Assembly (NCBI GenBank): GCA_035561135.1
Contig: DATMYA010000008.1
Location: 620,001 to 684,000, forward strand
Length of the DNA stretch: 64,000 nt
Direction: 5' to 3'
Origin: Clostridia bacterium
GTDB lineage: Bacteria > Acidobacteriota > Terriglobia > Terriglobales > Acidobacteriaceae
Below, in pieces: positions 35,821 to 45,355 of this stretch (position 1 is its first letter; each line of letters opens with the position of its first letter). The position numbers and the translations under genes were made by a program. Below the pieces are notes generated by a model. That model searched no databases. It was not told where the DNA came from and was given only the letters and a program-made list of their open reading frames with translations.

Positions 35821-36195
35821 TTACTTGCTTTCCTTTGGAGGTACAGTCACACCGAAGACGGACTGCATTCCGCGCCCTGCAACATTGCTGGCCTTCGGCT
35901 CTTCGGGATTTGGCAAGTAGAGCACCTTGCAGTTCTCGCAACGGTAAATCTCGGCGTTCTTGCCATAGGTCTTTTCAATATCGCCACAGGCCTTCTCAAC
36001 GGTATCAGCCGCATAGAACCAGCGCTTAAGATGTCCGCCGCAAATCTTGCCCTTTTCGTCCTTCTGATTGCAGGCACGCTGAGCAGGCTTTTTGGTCTTA
36101 ACCTTATGATTGCCAACTTGCTGATAGTCGGGGACGGATGGCTCCGGTTGAACCGGGGTGGCAGGAGCATCGACTTCCATGACGGGTGTTGCCAT
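35821..36195 (-). CDS. Small cysteine-rich (zinc-ribbon-like) protein of unknown function
   Basis: 124 residues from ATG 36195 (GAGGT site, 6 nt spacer); the longer open frame upstream has no support. The N-terminus is Pro/Val/Glu rich, followed by a basic patch (NHKVKTKKPAQ). Four or more cysteines follow: RACNQ, KICGGHLKRWF, KACGD and YRCENCKVLYLP. The two pairs could bind one zinc ion as a ribbon. I do not recognise a named family. It is flanked by a LeuA-like gene and an aldehyde dehydrogenase, each with its own unit. Confidence 0.65.
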   Translation of the reverse strand: MATPVMEVDAPATPVQPEPSVPDYQQVGNHKVKTKKPAQRACNQKDEKGKICGGHLKRWFYAADTVEKACGDIEKTYGKNAEIYRCENCKVLYLPNPEEPKASNVAGRGMQSVFGVTVPPKESK

Positions 36196-36382
36196 GTATA
36201 CCTCTTTTGTGAGCGGGACCGGCGCTCTGGCGCCACGTTCGCCCTGGACTGCGAAGGCACGAGGCACAACGCCAAGACTGATGGCATTGTACCGCAATGA
36301 CTTAGAGTACCGCAGCCACGTTCCCGCAGCATAGAAACGCCGACGAGCGACAACAGCAGCGCTCCAACTTAACTGCGCGACT

Positions 36383-37951
36383 TTACAGGCGCTTGCGCCA
36401 TAACGACGGGAAAGATATTGCAGCACCCTTGGCACGAGCAACCAAGCTGTTTCCGAACAGCAACCCTACGAAAGCGCTCATCTGATGGCCGAGTTGCTCA
36501 CCGTATCCGTACCACCAAACCTTCTTGATGCTGGGCAGCAGGTCTGAGGCGACGTACTTTGTTCGCACCATCTCACGCATTCCAAACAGGCCGTGAGTGC
36601 GGCCAAGCCCGCTGGCCTTGATCCCTCCATGTGGCGCTTCAGCTACGGCGAAGCAGGTAATCACGTCGTTCACCATGACGGTGCCGGCATTCACGCGACG
36701 TGCCAGCGCGTCACCACGCCGAGCATTGCGTGTCCATATGCTTGCGGAGAGTCCGAAGTCGGAGTCGTTGGCCAAAGCGATGGCCTCGTCATCGGAGTCA
36801 AAGGCCATGATGGGAAGTACCGGGCCGAAAGTCTCCTTCTGCATGAGAGACATTCGGTGGTTCACGTTTACAAGCAGAGTCGGCGCGAAGAAGTTTGGCC
36901 CGAGTTGTGGAAGGCGCTTGCCTCCTGTAACAGCAATTGCACCAGCGGCGACGGCCTCCTCAATCTGCGCCTCCACGGCTTCGAGTTGGCGCAGTGAGAT
37001 GAGTGGGCCGATATCGGTTTCAGCGTTGGCGCCATTGCCGACTTTGAGCTGTCCGATCTTGCGGGCGCATTCCGAGACAAACCGCTCATACAAATTTCGG
37101 TGCACATAGCAACGCTCAACCGACAAACACGTCTGGCCGGCATTCATGAGCGCGCCCCAAACGGCGGCACTGGAGGCGATGTCCACGTCAGCATCGTCGA
37201 GGACGAGCATAGGATCTTTTCCGCCAAGTTCGAGCACAACCGGCACCAGGCGTCGTGCGGCGGCTTCGGCGACGCGTTTTCCGGTTTCCACGCTTCCGGT
37301 AAAGACCAGTTTGTCGATACCCGATTCGATAAGCGCGCTTCCGGTGCCCCCGAAGCCGAGCACAACCTGAAAAATATCCTGCGGCACACCTGCCTCGTGG
37401 AGCAGGCGGGCCAAATACAGCGCCGAGAGTGGAGTTAGCTCGGACGGTTTCAGCACAACAGCGTTTCCCGTCACCAGCGCCGCCAGCGTTTCTGTGGCGG
37501 GAATGGAGAGAGGATAGTTCCACGGCGAGATGATTCCGAGAACGCCGACCGGCTCGTGCAGAATCCGCCCGCGCTTGGTCTTCATGACAATGTTCGCGTG
37601 CCGAACATCCTCTTCGCGCATCACACGATAGACGTTCTCGGTGCAGAATCGTGCAGCATCCAGCGTGACGATCACCTCAGAAACCAGCGACTCGACGACC
37701 GGCTTGCCGGATTCAGCGGTGACGCAGGCCGCCACCTCGCTGCGCTGCTCCAGCAGCAGTTGCTGGAACCGGCGCAACACACGCACGCGGCCGGCAATGC
37801 CGAGGCGGCTCCACGCCGGTTGAGCGGCGCGGGCACGCGCGACGGCATCTTGAACGTTGGCCGCCGCGGCGCAGGCGTGCTCGCTGAGAACTTCGCCCGT
37901 GGCGGGATTGGTGTTCACGATACGTTCTGGCGACCTTGCCGGAGTATTCAT
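36383..37951 (-). CDS. Aldehyde dehydrogenase with C-terminal extension
   Basis: 522 residues. ALDH superfamily: SPWNYPLSIPATETLAALV, VFTGSVETGKRV, LELGGKDPMLVLDDADVD, catalytic C275 (NAGQTCLSVERCYV), and KETFGPVLPIMAF. The last ~60 residues (SIKKVWWYGYGEQLGHQMSA and FVGLLFGNSLVARAKGAA) extend beyond compact ALDHs and are hydrophobic. This tail may bind membranes, as in long-chain fatty aldehyde dehydrogenases. The substrate is not determinable. It is 51 nt downstream of truA on the same strand. Confidence 0.9.
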   Translation of the reverse strand: MNTPARSPERIVNTNPATGEVLSEHACAAAANVQDAVARARAAQPAWSRLGIAGRVRVLRRFQQLLLEQRSEVAACVTAESGKPVVESLVSEVIVTLDAARFCTENVYRVMREEDVRHANIVMKTKRGRILHEPVGVLGIISPWNYPLSIPATETLAALVTGNAVVLKPSELTPLSALYLARLLHEAGVPQDIFQVVLGFGGTGSALIESGIDKLVFTGSVETGKRVAEAAARRLVPVVLELGGKDPMLVLDDADVDIASSAAVWGALMNAGQTCLSVERCYVHRNLYERFVSECARKIGQLKVGNGANAETDIGPLISLRQLEAVEAQIEEAVAAGAIAVTGGKRLPQLGPNFFAPTLLVNVNHRMSLMQKETFGPVLPIMAFDSDDEAIALANDSDFGLSASIWTRNARRGDALARRVNAGTVMVNDVITCFAVAEAPHGGIKASGLGRTHGLFGMREMVRTKYVASDLLPSIKKVWWYGYGEQLGHQMSAFVGLLFGNSLVARAKGAAISFPSLWRKRL

Positions 37952-38002
37952 CGCAAAGTTGTCTCCCTGCCGCTGCGTGGGCGGAGTTTCGGAGCGAGTC
38001 TT

Positions 38003-38788
38003 CTAGTATTCGACGCTGACCAGGTAAAGGCCGGAGGCGGGGGCTGTTGCCCCAGCAGCCGAGCGGTCTCGCGCTCTCAGGATTCGGCCTACGTCGGCGA
38101 CACCGAGCGTTCCCTTGCCGACGAGCAGGAACGTCCCCACGAGGTTCCTGACCATGTGATGTAAGAAGCCGTTGCCCCGCACCGTGTAAATGATCTCGTC
38201 ACCCTCACGATGCCACGCGGATTCGAAGATAGTTCGGACGTTTGTGACGTGCTTCAGCGCGACAGCAGTTTGTGCATCCGCGCCCTCCCGCTGTTCCCTG
38301 TCAGGATCGACTGCTGCGAAGGATGTGAAGTCGTGCTCGCCAAGGACTTGCCCCGCAGCACGGAACATTGTTTCCTCATCCAGCGGGAAAGGGTGGTGAG
38401 TAACGTAACGGGCAAGGAACGGCGGGCAGATCGCACCGCGATAGATGCGGTAGCGGTATGTCTTCGCCTTCGCAGAATGGCGCGCGTGGAAGTCTGGCGG
38501 CATCTCCTCGACGCAGAGAACGCGAATCGACGGTGGCAGATGGTCGTTCAGCACTTTTAGGAAGTTGGCTAGTGGAATGACGGATTCAGTTTTGAAACTG
38601 GCGACCTGGGCGAGGGCATGAACGCCGGCATCGGTGCGTCCAGAACCTTGCGGCAGTACTTTTTCGCCCGTCACCCGTCCAATAACATGGGCCAGAATTC
38701 CCTGTACGGTGGTGAGACCGGGTTGCACCTGCCATCCTCGGAACTCCGCGCCGTCGTAGGCCAGCGTGATTTTCAGGTTTCGATTCAA
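38003..38788 (-). CDS. truA: tRNA pseudouridine(38-40) synthase TruA
   Basis: 261 residues, full family length. Converts U38-U40 of the tRNA anticodon stem to pseudouridine. Motifs: N-terminal LAYDGAEFRGWQVQPG, catalytic D53 in GSGRTDAGVHA, middle SAKAKTYRYRI, and C-terminal GNGFLHHMVRNLVGTFLLVG. Its start is about 260 nt from the divergent TolC-like gene. Confidence 0.96.
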   Translation of the reverse strand: MNRNLKITLAYDGAEFRGWQVQPGLTTVQGILAHVIGRVTGEKVLPQGSGRTDAGVHALAQVASFKTESVIPLANFLKVLNDHLPPSIRVLCVEEMPPDFHARHSAKAKTYRYRIYRGAICPPFLARYVTHHPFPLDEETMFRAAGQVLGEHDFTSFAAVDPDREQREGADAQTAVALKHVTNVRTIFESAWHREGDEIIYTVRGNGFLHHMVRNLVGTFLLVGKGTLGVADVGRILRARDRSAAGATAPASGLYLVSVEY

Positions 38789-38853
38789 GCGGACTCTCGA
38801 TTGCGCGATTTTGAAATCGCCTTACCAGTGGGGATTATCGTAAGCTTCAAGTA

Positions 38854-38883
38854 TTCTGTCCTGGGGCCTGGGTCGGCTATACT
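38854..38883 (+). promoter_or_regulatory. Candidate promoter for the TolC-like gene
   Basis: TATACT (38878-38883) preceded at 18 nt by TTCTGT (38854-38859); about 165 nt upstream of the start codon. The -10 is good, the -35 moderate. Confidence 0.4.
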
Positions 38884-39049
38884 ATGGCACTTCCCACACG
38901 CCAAAGCTACAGGTCTGTCGTGGCTGATGTTTGCCGCTCGTGAACGCCGGAGAAAGATTGGAACTCGCGACCTGCTCGATGCGTATCAGGTGGGGACAGC
39001 GACAGGGACTCGACTTTTTTTGAAGCAATCATTTTTTGGAGACAAGCGA

Positions 39050-41029
39050 ATGCCAGTTTCGGGTTCAAGAACGTTTTCCGCCAGGCTCTTTGCGGTGGTT
39101 TGTTTACTGGGTCTGTGCACCTCTGTGGGCTATGCGCAGAAGCTGCAGGATTATTCCAAGCCGCGCTCGGCGCTCACCTTCGTGGGCCCGTACATGGGGC
39201 GCGACGTTCAGCCACCGAACTTCGTGAACGCGCCACGGCTCGACCAGATGGTCAAGAACGGCAATCTGATGCTGTCAATGAACGACGCCATCGCGCTCGC
39301 GCTGGAGAACAACCTTGATCTGGCCATTGCGCGTTACAACCTGAGCATCGCCGATACGGATGTACTTCGCGCTTTGTCCGGCGGCTCGACACGCGGCGTC
39401 AACACGGGCCTCGTGTCAGGTACGCCCGGCGGCGGTAACGGCGGCATCGGGTCGGCATCGCAGGGTGGCGGAGCGGGCGGTACCTCGACAGGTGCTGGCG
39501 GTGCTGGCGCAGGAACCGGCGGCATCGTGTCGTCGACGAGCGGCGTTGGCGCGAACATCGACTCGTTCGACCCTATGCTCACCGGTACACTGCAGATCGA
39601 ACGTGCCGTCAGCCAACAGTCGAACACGATCGTGACCGGCACGAACGTCTTGAACCAGAATAGCGGCGTCGCAAACTTCGGCTACTCGCAAGGCTTCCAG
39701 ACCGGCACACTCTTGAACGTGAGTTTCAGTAACAGCCGCAGCACTACGAACAGCCTTCGCACTACGGTGAATCCGAGCTTGAGCAGCAGTTTCCGCGCCT
39801 CGCTTCGTCAGCACCTTCTCTCCGGATTCGGGCTGGCATCCAACACGCGCTTCATCCGCATAGCCAGGAACAACCGTGAGATTTCAGACATCGCCTTCAA
39901 GAACCAGATTATTTCGACGGTTTCGCAGATCCAGAACATCTACTGGGATCTTGTAAACGCGTATGAAGACGTGAAGGTGAAGGAGCGCTCGCTGGCCCTG
40001 GCGGAGAAGACCCTTTCCGATAACCGCAAGCAGGTGGAGATCGGGACACTCGCGCCCATTGAAATCGTTCGCGCACAGGCGGAAGTGTCCACTCGTAACC
40101 AGGATCTGATCGGCTCGCAGACGAACCTGCAATTGCAGCAGTTGCTAATGAAAAATGCGGTAACGCGCAACATGTCTGACCCAGTGCTGGCAGCCGCTCC
40201 GGTCATCCCGACCGACACGATGGTCATCCCCGCGCAGGAAGAGATTCGCCCCATTCAGGACCTGGTGGAACAGGCGCTGAGCCGTCGTCCGGACATCGCT
40301 TCGCAACGCATCGACTTGACCAACCGCGCGATCAGCAAGACATCAGCCCGCAATGCGCTCAAGCCGACGCTTGATCTTGTCGGTTTCTACGGCGCCTCCT
40401 CCCTTGGAGGACAGGCCCTGGGAAGCTGTGGCGGAGTGAATGAACCGATTTGTTTCCCCAGCGGTTACGGTGGCGTGTTCGGTAGCTTGTTCGATTCGAC
40501 GGCTCCGGACAAGGGCCTCGGCTTGCAGTTGACGATTCCGATTCGCAACCGAGCGGCACAGGCTGACCAGGTGCGTTCCGAACTGGAATACCGCCAGGCA
40601 CAAATGCGCATGCAGCAGGTGCAGAACCAGATCAACATCGAAGTTCGCAACGCGCAGTTTGCCGTGCAGCAGAACCGTGCTCGCGTAGATGCGGCGAGCA
40701 CCGCTCGCGAGTTCGCGCAGCAGAGCCTGGACGCCGAGCAGAAGCGGTACGCTCTTGGCGCATCCACCAACACCCTGGTGTTGCAGGCGCAGCGCGACCT
40801 TGCGCAAGCGGAGTCCAACCGGGTTGCTGCCATGGCAGCTTACGAGAAGTCGCGCGTGGAACTGGATCGCGTGACCGGCTACACGCTCGACCGCAACGGC
40901 ATACAGGTGGACGACGCCGAATCCGGCCAGGTGTCAAAGATGCCCGCGGTCCCATTCGTCGGCCCACGCACGGACTTACAACCGACCGTATTGCAGCAGC
41001 AGGCGGTACCGCAGCAGCAGCAACAATAA
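39050..41029 (+). CDS. TolC-family outer membrane efflux protein
   Basis: 659 residues from ATG 39050 (GGAG site); the frame is open further upstream but unsupported. Signal peptide (LFAVVCLLGLCTSVGYAQ). N-terminal TolC helix (MNDAIALALENNLDLAIARY), then a Gly/Ser/Thr-rich insertion of about 50 residues (about 120-170). OEP repeats follow: YWDLVNAYEDVKVKERSLAL, LAPIEIVRAQAEVSTRNQDL, QNRARVDAASTAREFAQQSL and the matching second-half helices with RYALGASTNTLVLQAQRDL. The C-terminus is Gln rich. No inner-membrane pump genes are adjacent, so the partner is elsewhere. Confidence 0.92.
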   Translation: MPVSGSRTFSARLFAVVCLLGLCTSVGYAQKLQDYSKPRSALTFVGPYMGRDVQPPNFVNAPRLDQMVKNGNLMLSMNDAIALALENNLDLAIARYNLSIADTDVLRALSGGSTRGVNTGLVSGTPGGGNGGIGSASQGGGAGGTSTGAGGAGAGTGGIVSSTSGVGANIDSFDPMLTGTLQIERAVSQQSNTIVTGTNVLNQNSGVANFGYSQGFQTGTLLNVSFSNSRSTTNSLRTTVNPSLSSSFRASLRQHLLSGFGLASNTRFIRIARNNREISDIAFKNQIISTVSQIQNIYWDLVNAYEDVKVKERSLALAEKTLSDNRKQVEIGTLAPIEIVRAQAEVSTRNQDLIGSQTNLQLQQLLMKNAVTRNMSDPVLAAAPVIPTDTMVIPAQEEIRPIQDLVEQALSRRPDIASQRIDLTNRAISKTSARNALKPTLDLVGFYGASSLGGQALGSCGGVNEPICFPSGYGGVFGSLFDSTAPDKGLGLQLTIPIRNRAAQADQVRSELEYRQAQMRMQQVQNQINIEVRNAQFAVQQNRARVDAASTAREFAQQSLDAEQKRYALGASTNTLVLQAQRDLAQAESNRVAAMAAYEKSRVELDRVTGYTLDRNGIQVDDAESGQVSKMPAVPFVGPRTDLQPTVLQQQAVPQQQQQ

Positions 41030-41039
41030 TTCGCTAACC

Positions 41040-41076
41040 CTACGTCCCGTTGCTCGTCAAACGTAGCGGGACGTAG
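41040..41076. repeat. Inverted repeat after the TolC-like gene
   Basis: Arms CTACGTCCCG / CGGGACGTAG, 17-nt loop, no T run. It may stabilise the mRNA 3-prime end ahead of the terminator at 41189. Confidence 0.5.
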
Positions 41077-41188
41077 TTGCAAAACCAGTAGCACCAAACC
41101 ATTTATATCCGCCACCTGGTCGTTCCGACGTCCTCCCCATGCTAAGGACGATTCGGGTGGCGGGGCCCGATGCAGACGGGCATCATAA

Positions 41189-41219
41189 AAAGGCCTGGCG
41201 TGGTGATTGCCAGGCCTTT
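41189..41219. terminator. Bidirectional-looking hairpin terminator
   Basis: Perfect 11-bp stem AAAGGCCTGGC / GCCAGGCCTTT with a 9-nt loop, 160 nt after the TolC-like gene. Confidence 0.7.
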
Positions 41220-41303
41220 CCTGTGCTTGATACGGTCACTTTTCCATAGCCTGCCCAATCAAGATGTACGCTCGGGCGGCACTCTCCTGCTAGTATTTCG
41301 CGC

Positions 41304-42077
41304 GTGACACTCTCAGTTGCCATCATCACGTTCAACGAAGAAGCAAACATCGCCCGCACCCTGCGTAGCGTGGCGGCGATTGCGGACGAAATCGTCATCG
41401 TCGATTCCGGCTCAAATGACCGCACCGTAGAAATTGCGCAAAGCTTCGGCCCGCATGTGCGAGTTCTTTCCGAGACGTGGAAGGGCTTCGCGAGACAGAA
41501 GAACTCGGCAATTGAGAAGTGCACGGGCATTTGGGTGCTGAGCCTGGATGCGGACGAAGAACTGACCCCGGAACTGGCGAAGGAAATTTCTGAAATCCTT
41601 TCAGGTCCCGCGGAAGACGGATTCGGCAAGGAAGATGGCTACTGGATTAAGCGCAGGAATCACTTCCTCAACAAGCCAATCAGGCATGGCGGATTCTATC
41701 CCGACCCGAAGCTGCGTTTGTTCAGGCGAGGTAAGGGACGCTTCCTTGATCGGCCGGTGCACGAGACTATGGAAATCGAAGGGCGGCTGGGAACCCTTCA
41801 CTATCCGATGAATCACCACGCATACCCGACGCTCTCCGGCTACATTGAGCACATGAATCGGTATTCATCGCTGGGAGCGCAGGTGGCAGTGTCGAGGCGG
41901 CGGCGCGGTTTCAGCGTTCTCGACATCGTGCTACGCCCGTTGGCGACGTTCCTTTACAACTACTTGTTCCGGCTCGGATTTCTTGATGGGCGCGAAGGGT
42001 TGCTGCTGCACATGTACCACTCCGTATATGTGAGCTGGAAATATGCGAAGGCCTGGGAAATCGGGCAGGATCGCTGA
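41304..42077 (+). CDS. Family 2 glycosyltransferase (WaaE/KdtX-like)
   Basis: 257 residues from GTG 41304. GT-A fold glycosyltransferase: nucleotide-binding start LSVAIITFNEEANIARTLRS, VDSGSNDRTVEIAQSF, DxD-type SLDADEELTPELAKEI. The segments DPKLRLFRRGKGRFLDRPVHE and NRYSSLGAQVAVSRRRRG match the lipopolysaccharide core glucosyltransferase group. A hydrophobic C-terminal helix pair follows (RPLATFLYNYLFRLGFLDG). Role in LPS core or surface glycan assembly is inferred from family. Confidence 0.88.
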   Translation: MTLSVAIITFNEEANIARTLRSVAAIADEIVIVDSGSNDRTVEIAQSFGPHVRVLSETWKGFARQKNSAIEKCTGIWVLSLDADEELTPELAKEISEILSGPAEDGFGKEDGYWIKRRNHFLNKPIRHGGFYPDPKLRLFRRGKGRFLDRPVHETMEIEGRLGTLHYPMNHHAYPTLSGYIEHMNRYSSLGAQVAVSRRRRGFSVLDIVLRPLATFLYNYLFRLGFLDGREGLLLHMYHSVYVSWKYAKAWEIGQDR

Positions 42078-42085
42078 CCACATAA

Positions 42086-42109
42086 CCTCAGCGGTTGAAG
42101 CCGCTGAGG
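42086..42109. repeat. Dispersed palindromic repeat, family B copy 1
   Basis: Perfect palindrome CCTCAGCGG TTGAAG CCGCTGAGG, 8 nt after the glycosyltransferase stop. Related sequences are at 53149, 53200 and 60248. Confidence 0.65.
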
Positions 42110-42157
42110 TAAGCTCTCGTCTCCCTGCCCAATCGAATACGAATTTTCCAGAACAGA

Positions 42158-42892
42158 TCAGTGGTGCAGATGGAAAAAGCTGTCCATAACGAAGAGCAGC
42201 GCGACGCCTACGAAGACCACCAATGCCATGCGCACACCAGGCTCGCGGTTCACCTCCGGCATGAGGTCACTGGCGGCAACATAGATGCTGACGCCCGCCG
42301 AGATAGGCAGTCCGAAGGTGACAGCGTGTTGCGTGATGGTCATGACCAGCACGCCGGCGAAGGTGGCCGCGCCAAGGATTACCGAGGCTCCCCAGGCGCG
42401 CTTGCGGCTGCTGCCGCTGGCTAGCATGACGGAGGTAATTGTGAAGCCCTCGGGGATCTTGTGCAAAAACACGGCGATAAAGATGATCCAGCCGAGCCAT
42501 GAGGAAACGAGGAAGCCGGAGGCAATGGCGATACCGTCGAAGAACGTGTGAATGATAAGTCCGACAAGGACCGAAAGGCTTTTGTGCGAGTGCGCGAACT
42601 CGTCGTGGTGTGTCTCTTCGCCGAAGTGGAAGTGAGGCGTGACCGTGTGTTCGAAGAAGTGTACGACAAGGTATCCGAGCAGAATGAGGTAAGCAGCATT
42701 ATCGCCACGCAGTTCGATGCTGGCCGGAATCATCTCCACGATGGAGGTGGCCAGCATGAATCCGGCTCCGAGTGCGATGAAGTACTTCAGGTAGCGCCGC
42801 TCCCAGTGTCTCTGAACGAGCAGAGTTCCACCAAAGACGTTCGCAAGCGCGGCGGTGCCGCCGAGCAACAGGCTGAGCAATATAGGATTCAT
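42158..42892 (-). CDS. ZIP-family divalent metal transporter
   Basis: 244 residues, about eight transmembrane helices. The family metal path is visible in helix IV (IIHTFFDGIAIASGF) and helix V (FLHKIPEGFTITSVMLASG). A His-rich cytoplasmic loop lies between helices III and IV (HFHFGEETHHDEFAHSHK). Likely imports zinc or another divalent cation. It is a single gene with no regulator beside it. Confidence 0.9.
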   Translation of the reverse strand: MNPILLSLLLGGTAALANVFGGTLLVQRHWERRYLKYFIALGAGFMLATSIVEMIPASIELRGDNAAYLILLGYLVVHFFEHTVTPHFHFGEETHHDEFAHSHKSLSVLVGLIIHTFFDGIAIASGFLVSSWLGWIIFIAVFLHKIPEGFTITSVMLASGSSRKRAWGASVILGAATFAGVLVMTITQHAVTFGLPISAGVSIYVAASDLMPEVNREPGVRMALVVFVGVALLFVMDSFFHLHH

Positions 42893-42943
42893 CGGCTGTT
42901 TTGGCTGTGTTTCTTCAAGATTCTTTCTGCTGAACAGGTCTCG

Positions 42944-43318
42944 TTATAAGCTGCTGCGATTCCAACCCACGTCGACGGTCGAGTACAGCGCTTCGACCAT
43001 CTGATCAACTCGATTTGTTTCTTCAATAAGAGCTGCGGCCGCACCGGCCGCAACGAAGCCGAGATCGACCGCGATCAACGCTTGCGTCTGCAACTCCGCA
43101 AGCGAGCCGCGTGCCGTGCTTAGGCAATGGAGGAACTCCTTCTGCGGCAGCGCCTGACCGGCGGCGATGTTGCTGGGGACCGAGACGGCAGTCCGGCGTA
43201 CCTGGCTGGTCAGGCCGTTCTGCTCTTCCGCCGGAAAGGAGCGAGTGAAAGCATACACGGTATTTACAAGCTGCATGGCATGTTGCCACGCGGGGACGTC
43301 ACGGAAGCTCTGGCCCAA
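42944..43318 (-). CDS. Four-helix bundle protein (S23/23S-IVS family)
   Basis: 124 residues from a TTG start with a GAGGTGAG site. Family motifs: RDVPAWQHAMQLVNTVYAFT at the start, LTSQVRRTAVSVPSNIAAGQ, and SLAELQTQALIAVDLGF. These proteins were first noted inside intervening sequences of 23S rRNA genes, but solitary copies such as this are widespread. Molecular function is not established. Confidence 0.85.
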   Translation of the reverse strand: MGQSFRDVPAWQHAMQLVNTVYAFTRSFPAEEQNGLTSQVRRTAVSVPSNIAAGQALPQKEFLHCLSTARGSLAELQTQALIAVDLGFVAAGAAAALIEETNRVDQMVEALYSTVDVGWNRSSL

Positions 43319-43386
43319 AACTCACCTCACAGTCGAGCATAGCAGACGGCAGCACAACAAGGGACCCGGAACAGGACGCTGGCGTA

Positions 43387-44472
43387 CTAGCCTGAATGCC
43401 GTATGTGCATGATGTCGCCATCCTGCACGATGTAGTCCTTGCCTTCGAGGCGCAGCTTGCCCGCAGAGCGGGCCGCGGCTTCCGAACCAAGTTCGAGCAG
43501 CGTGTCCCAGTGAATCGTCTCGGCGCGAATGAAGTGATGTTCGAGGTCGGAGTGGATAGCTCCGGCGGCGTTTACGGCGCGCATGTTCTTCTCAATGGTC
43601 CAGGCGCGGCACTCGTCTTCGCCGACGGTGAAGAACGAAATGAGGCCGAGAAGTTCGTAAGTCTTGCGTATGAGGCGCGCGAGTCCGCTCTCGGTAAGTC
43701 CGTAGCTGGAAAGAAATTCTGCGGCATCCTCGTCACTCATGTCGGCCAGTTCGGCCTCGACTTTTCCGCAGATGGCAGTGGCTCCCGTATTGAGGCGCGA
43801 AGCGACTTCATTCAGATTGAACCTGGCGACAGCGTCTTCGAGATCCTTGCCGAGCGTCGTGCTCTCGCCGATGTTGAGGACGTAGAGCATGGGCTTCTCG
43901 CTGAGGAACATGAAGCCACGCACGATTTTCTTTTCGTCTTTCGTCATTTCCATCTCGCGGAGCGGACGCTCCGTTTCGAGATGGGCCTTCGTGCGGAGGA
44001 GCAGTTCGTGTTCGCGCTCCAACTCCGGCGTCTTTTTCTTCTGCAAATCCTTCTTCATGCGCTCCAGGCGACTTTCAACCTGGCCAAGGTCGCTGACGAT
44101 GAGATCGAAGTCGACGTTCTTAATGTCGCGAAGAGGATCGATGGGGCCGACGTGAGGGATAGATTCGTCTTCGAATGCGCGAACGACGTGCGCCAGTGCA
44201 TCCACGGTGCGCAGGTTGTTGAGGAAGGCGGATTCCTTCAGCGCTTCCTGGCCGATGGCGGCAACGTCTGCGTACTCGACCTGCGCGTGTACCAGCTTGC
44301 GCGGGTCAAACAGCTTGGCGAGACGGTCAAGGCGATCGTCCGGCACGGTGGCGACTCCGATGTGCGCTTCGCGGGGGTTGGCGTGGCTGCGACCGGCGAC
44401 GTCAGCCTTGGTAAGAATTTTGAACAGCGATGTCTTGCCCACCTGGGGCAGACCGATGATTCCTGTCTTCAT
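43387..44472 (-). CDS. ychF: YchF/Obg-like P-loop GTPase
   Basis: 361 residues from ATG 44472 (AAGGA site). Translation-associated ATPase of the Obg family. The Walker A motif is GLPQVGKTS (usual YchF GLPNVGKST). A coiled-coil insertion follows (about 115-165: VESRLERMKKDLQKKKTPEL). The altered G4 motif is VLNIGES, and the C-terminal TGS/DUF933 region includes LISFFTVGEDECRAWTI and HSDLEHHFIRAETIHWD. The deviations in the P-loop are modest. It probably hydrolyses ATP or GTP and acts on ribosomes, as known for the family. Confidence 0.9.
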   Translation of the reverse strand: MKTGIIGLPQVGKTSLFKILTKADVAGRSHANPREAHIGVATVPDDRLDRLAKLFDPRKLVHAQVEYADVAAIGQEALKESAFLNNLRTVDALAHVVRAFEDESIPHVGPIDPLRDIKNVDFDLIVSDLGQVESRLERMKKDLQKKKTPELEREHELLLRTKAHLETERPLREMEMTKDEKKIVRGFMFLSEKPMLYVLNIGESTTLGKDLEDAVARFNLNEVASRLNTGATAICGKVEAELADMSDEDAAEFLSSYGLTESGLARLIRKTYELLGLISFFTVGEDECRAWTIEKNMRAVNAAGAIHSDLEHHFIRAETIHWDTLLELGSEAAARSAGKLRLEGKDYIVQDGDIMHIRHSG

Positions 44473-44591
44473 AGTTATGATTCCTTGATAGCAACAGCGC
44501 ACGGCCGTCGGCGCAGTCAAGTTCAGCACTCGTCATCTGAGCGGTGAACGGAGCCGGTCCAACAGCGAAAGGGAAACTGGGGAGCGAACTT

Positions 44592-45071
44592 CTATGATAA
44601 ACGCCGCGCGGTGAGAAACAGCACCGCGAGCCCAAGAAAAAACACCGTGCCTTCGAGTCGCGTGGACCAGGCATGCAATTTGTTGAACTGCACGCGGCGC
44701 GTGTCATCCTGCGAAAGACGGTCAATCTCGCCCATGTCGGTGCGCAACGTAGCCATTTTGGCTGCGATTCCGAAGTGCGAAACGATGGTGAGCAACAGCA
44801 TGAGATAGACCAGCAGATGCCGCGCGGCGAATGGATACGCTGCGCCGGAGCTCATGCGCGTGTAGATTAGCGACGCTACGACGAAGACAACGCCGGAAAA
44901 AATGCCCATCCAGTGAAGCGTGGCGAGCGAGCGGTTGACCACGGCGCCAGCCAGGTGACGCGTCGGCAGGACGGAAAAGACGGTTGGCGCTACGACGAAC
45001 GAGAAGAAGATTATGCCGCCGATCCAGACGACAAGCGAAAGCAGCATCAGAAATCGCAAAAAAGTCGGCAT
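44592..45071 (-). CDS. DUF4149 membrane protein
   Basis: 159 residues with four transmembrane helices (FLMLLSLVVWIGGIIFFSFV, WMGIFSGVVFVVASLIYTRM, LLVYLMLLLTIVSHFGIAAK, TVFFLGLAVLFLTA). The start VWIGGIIFFSFVVAPTVF is the DUF4149/TMEM205-like signature. A cytoplasmic segment with RTDMGEIDRLSQDDTRRVQF precedes the last helix. Function unknown. Confidence 0.82.
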   Translation of the reverse strand: MPTFLRFLMLLSLVVWIGGIIFFSFVVAPTVFSVLPTRHLAGAVVNRSLATLHWMGIFSGVVFVVASLIYTRMSSGAAYPFAARHLLVYLMLLLTIVSHFGIAAKMATLRTDMGEIDRLSQDDTRRVQFNKLHAWSTRLEGTVFFLGLAVLFLTARRLS

Positions 45072-45355
45072 AGTTGTGATATCCCAGAATTTCAGATTGG
45101 CCCTGCCGCGCTACGCCCTGGCTCCGCCTCGCCCAGCACTCTCGGAATACCACGACAAGGCGCGCACGCGTCCGCCATCACCCGCAAAACTCGATCCATG
45201 CATGATAAGCGTCTGAGGATCGAGCGTTGCGAGGCCGCCAGCGTGCGACGAGAACAACATTAAATTGTTCGCCTCCTCCGCTCCGCACAAGCGAAGAACG
45301 GTTATATCGCCAGAGATGATACGCGGTACTACTTCGCTCGTGCCAGGATGGCGCG

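Noticed and set aside
42944..43318. Intervening sequence of a 23S rRNA gene, suggested by the S23-type protein
   Set aside because: No rRNA sequence flanks the gene.
43396..44547. 383-codon open frame on the plus strand
   Set aside because: Exact antisense of the YchF-like gene, which has clear motifs and a ribosome site.
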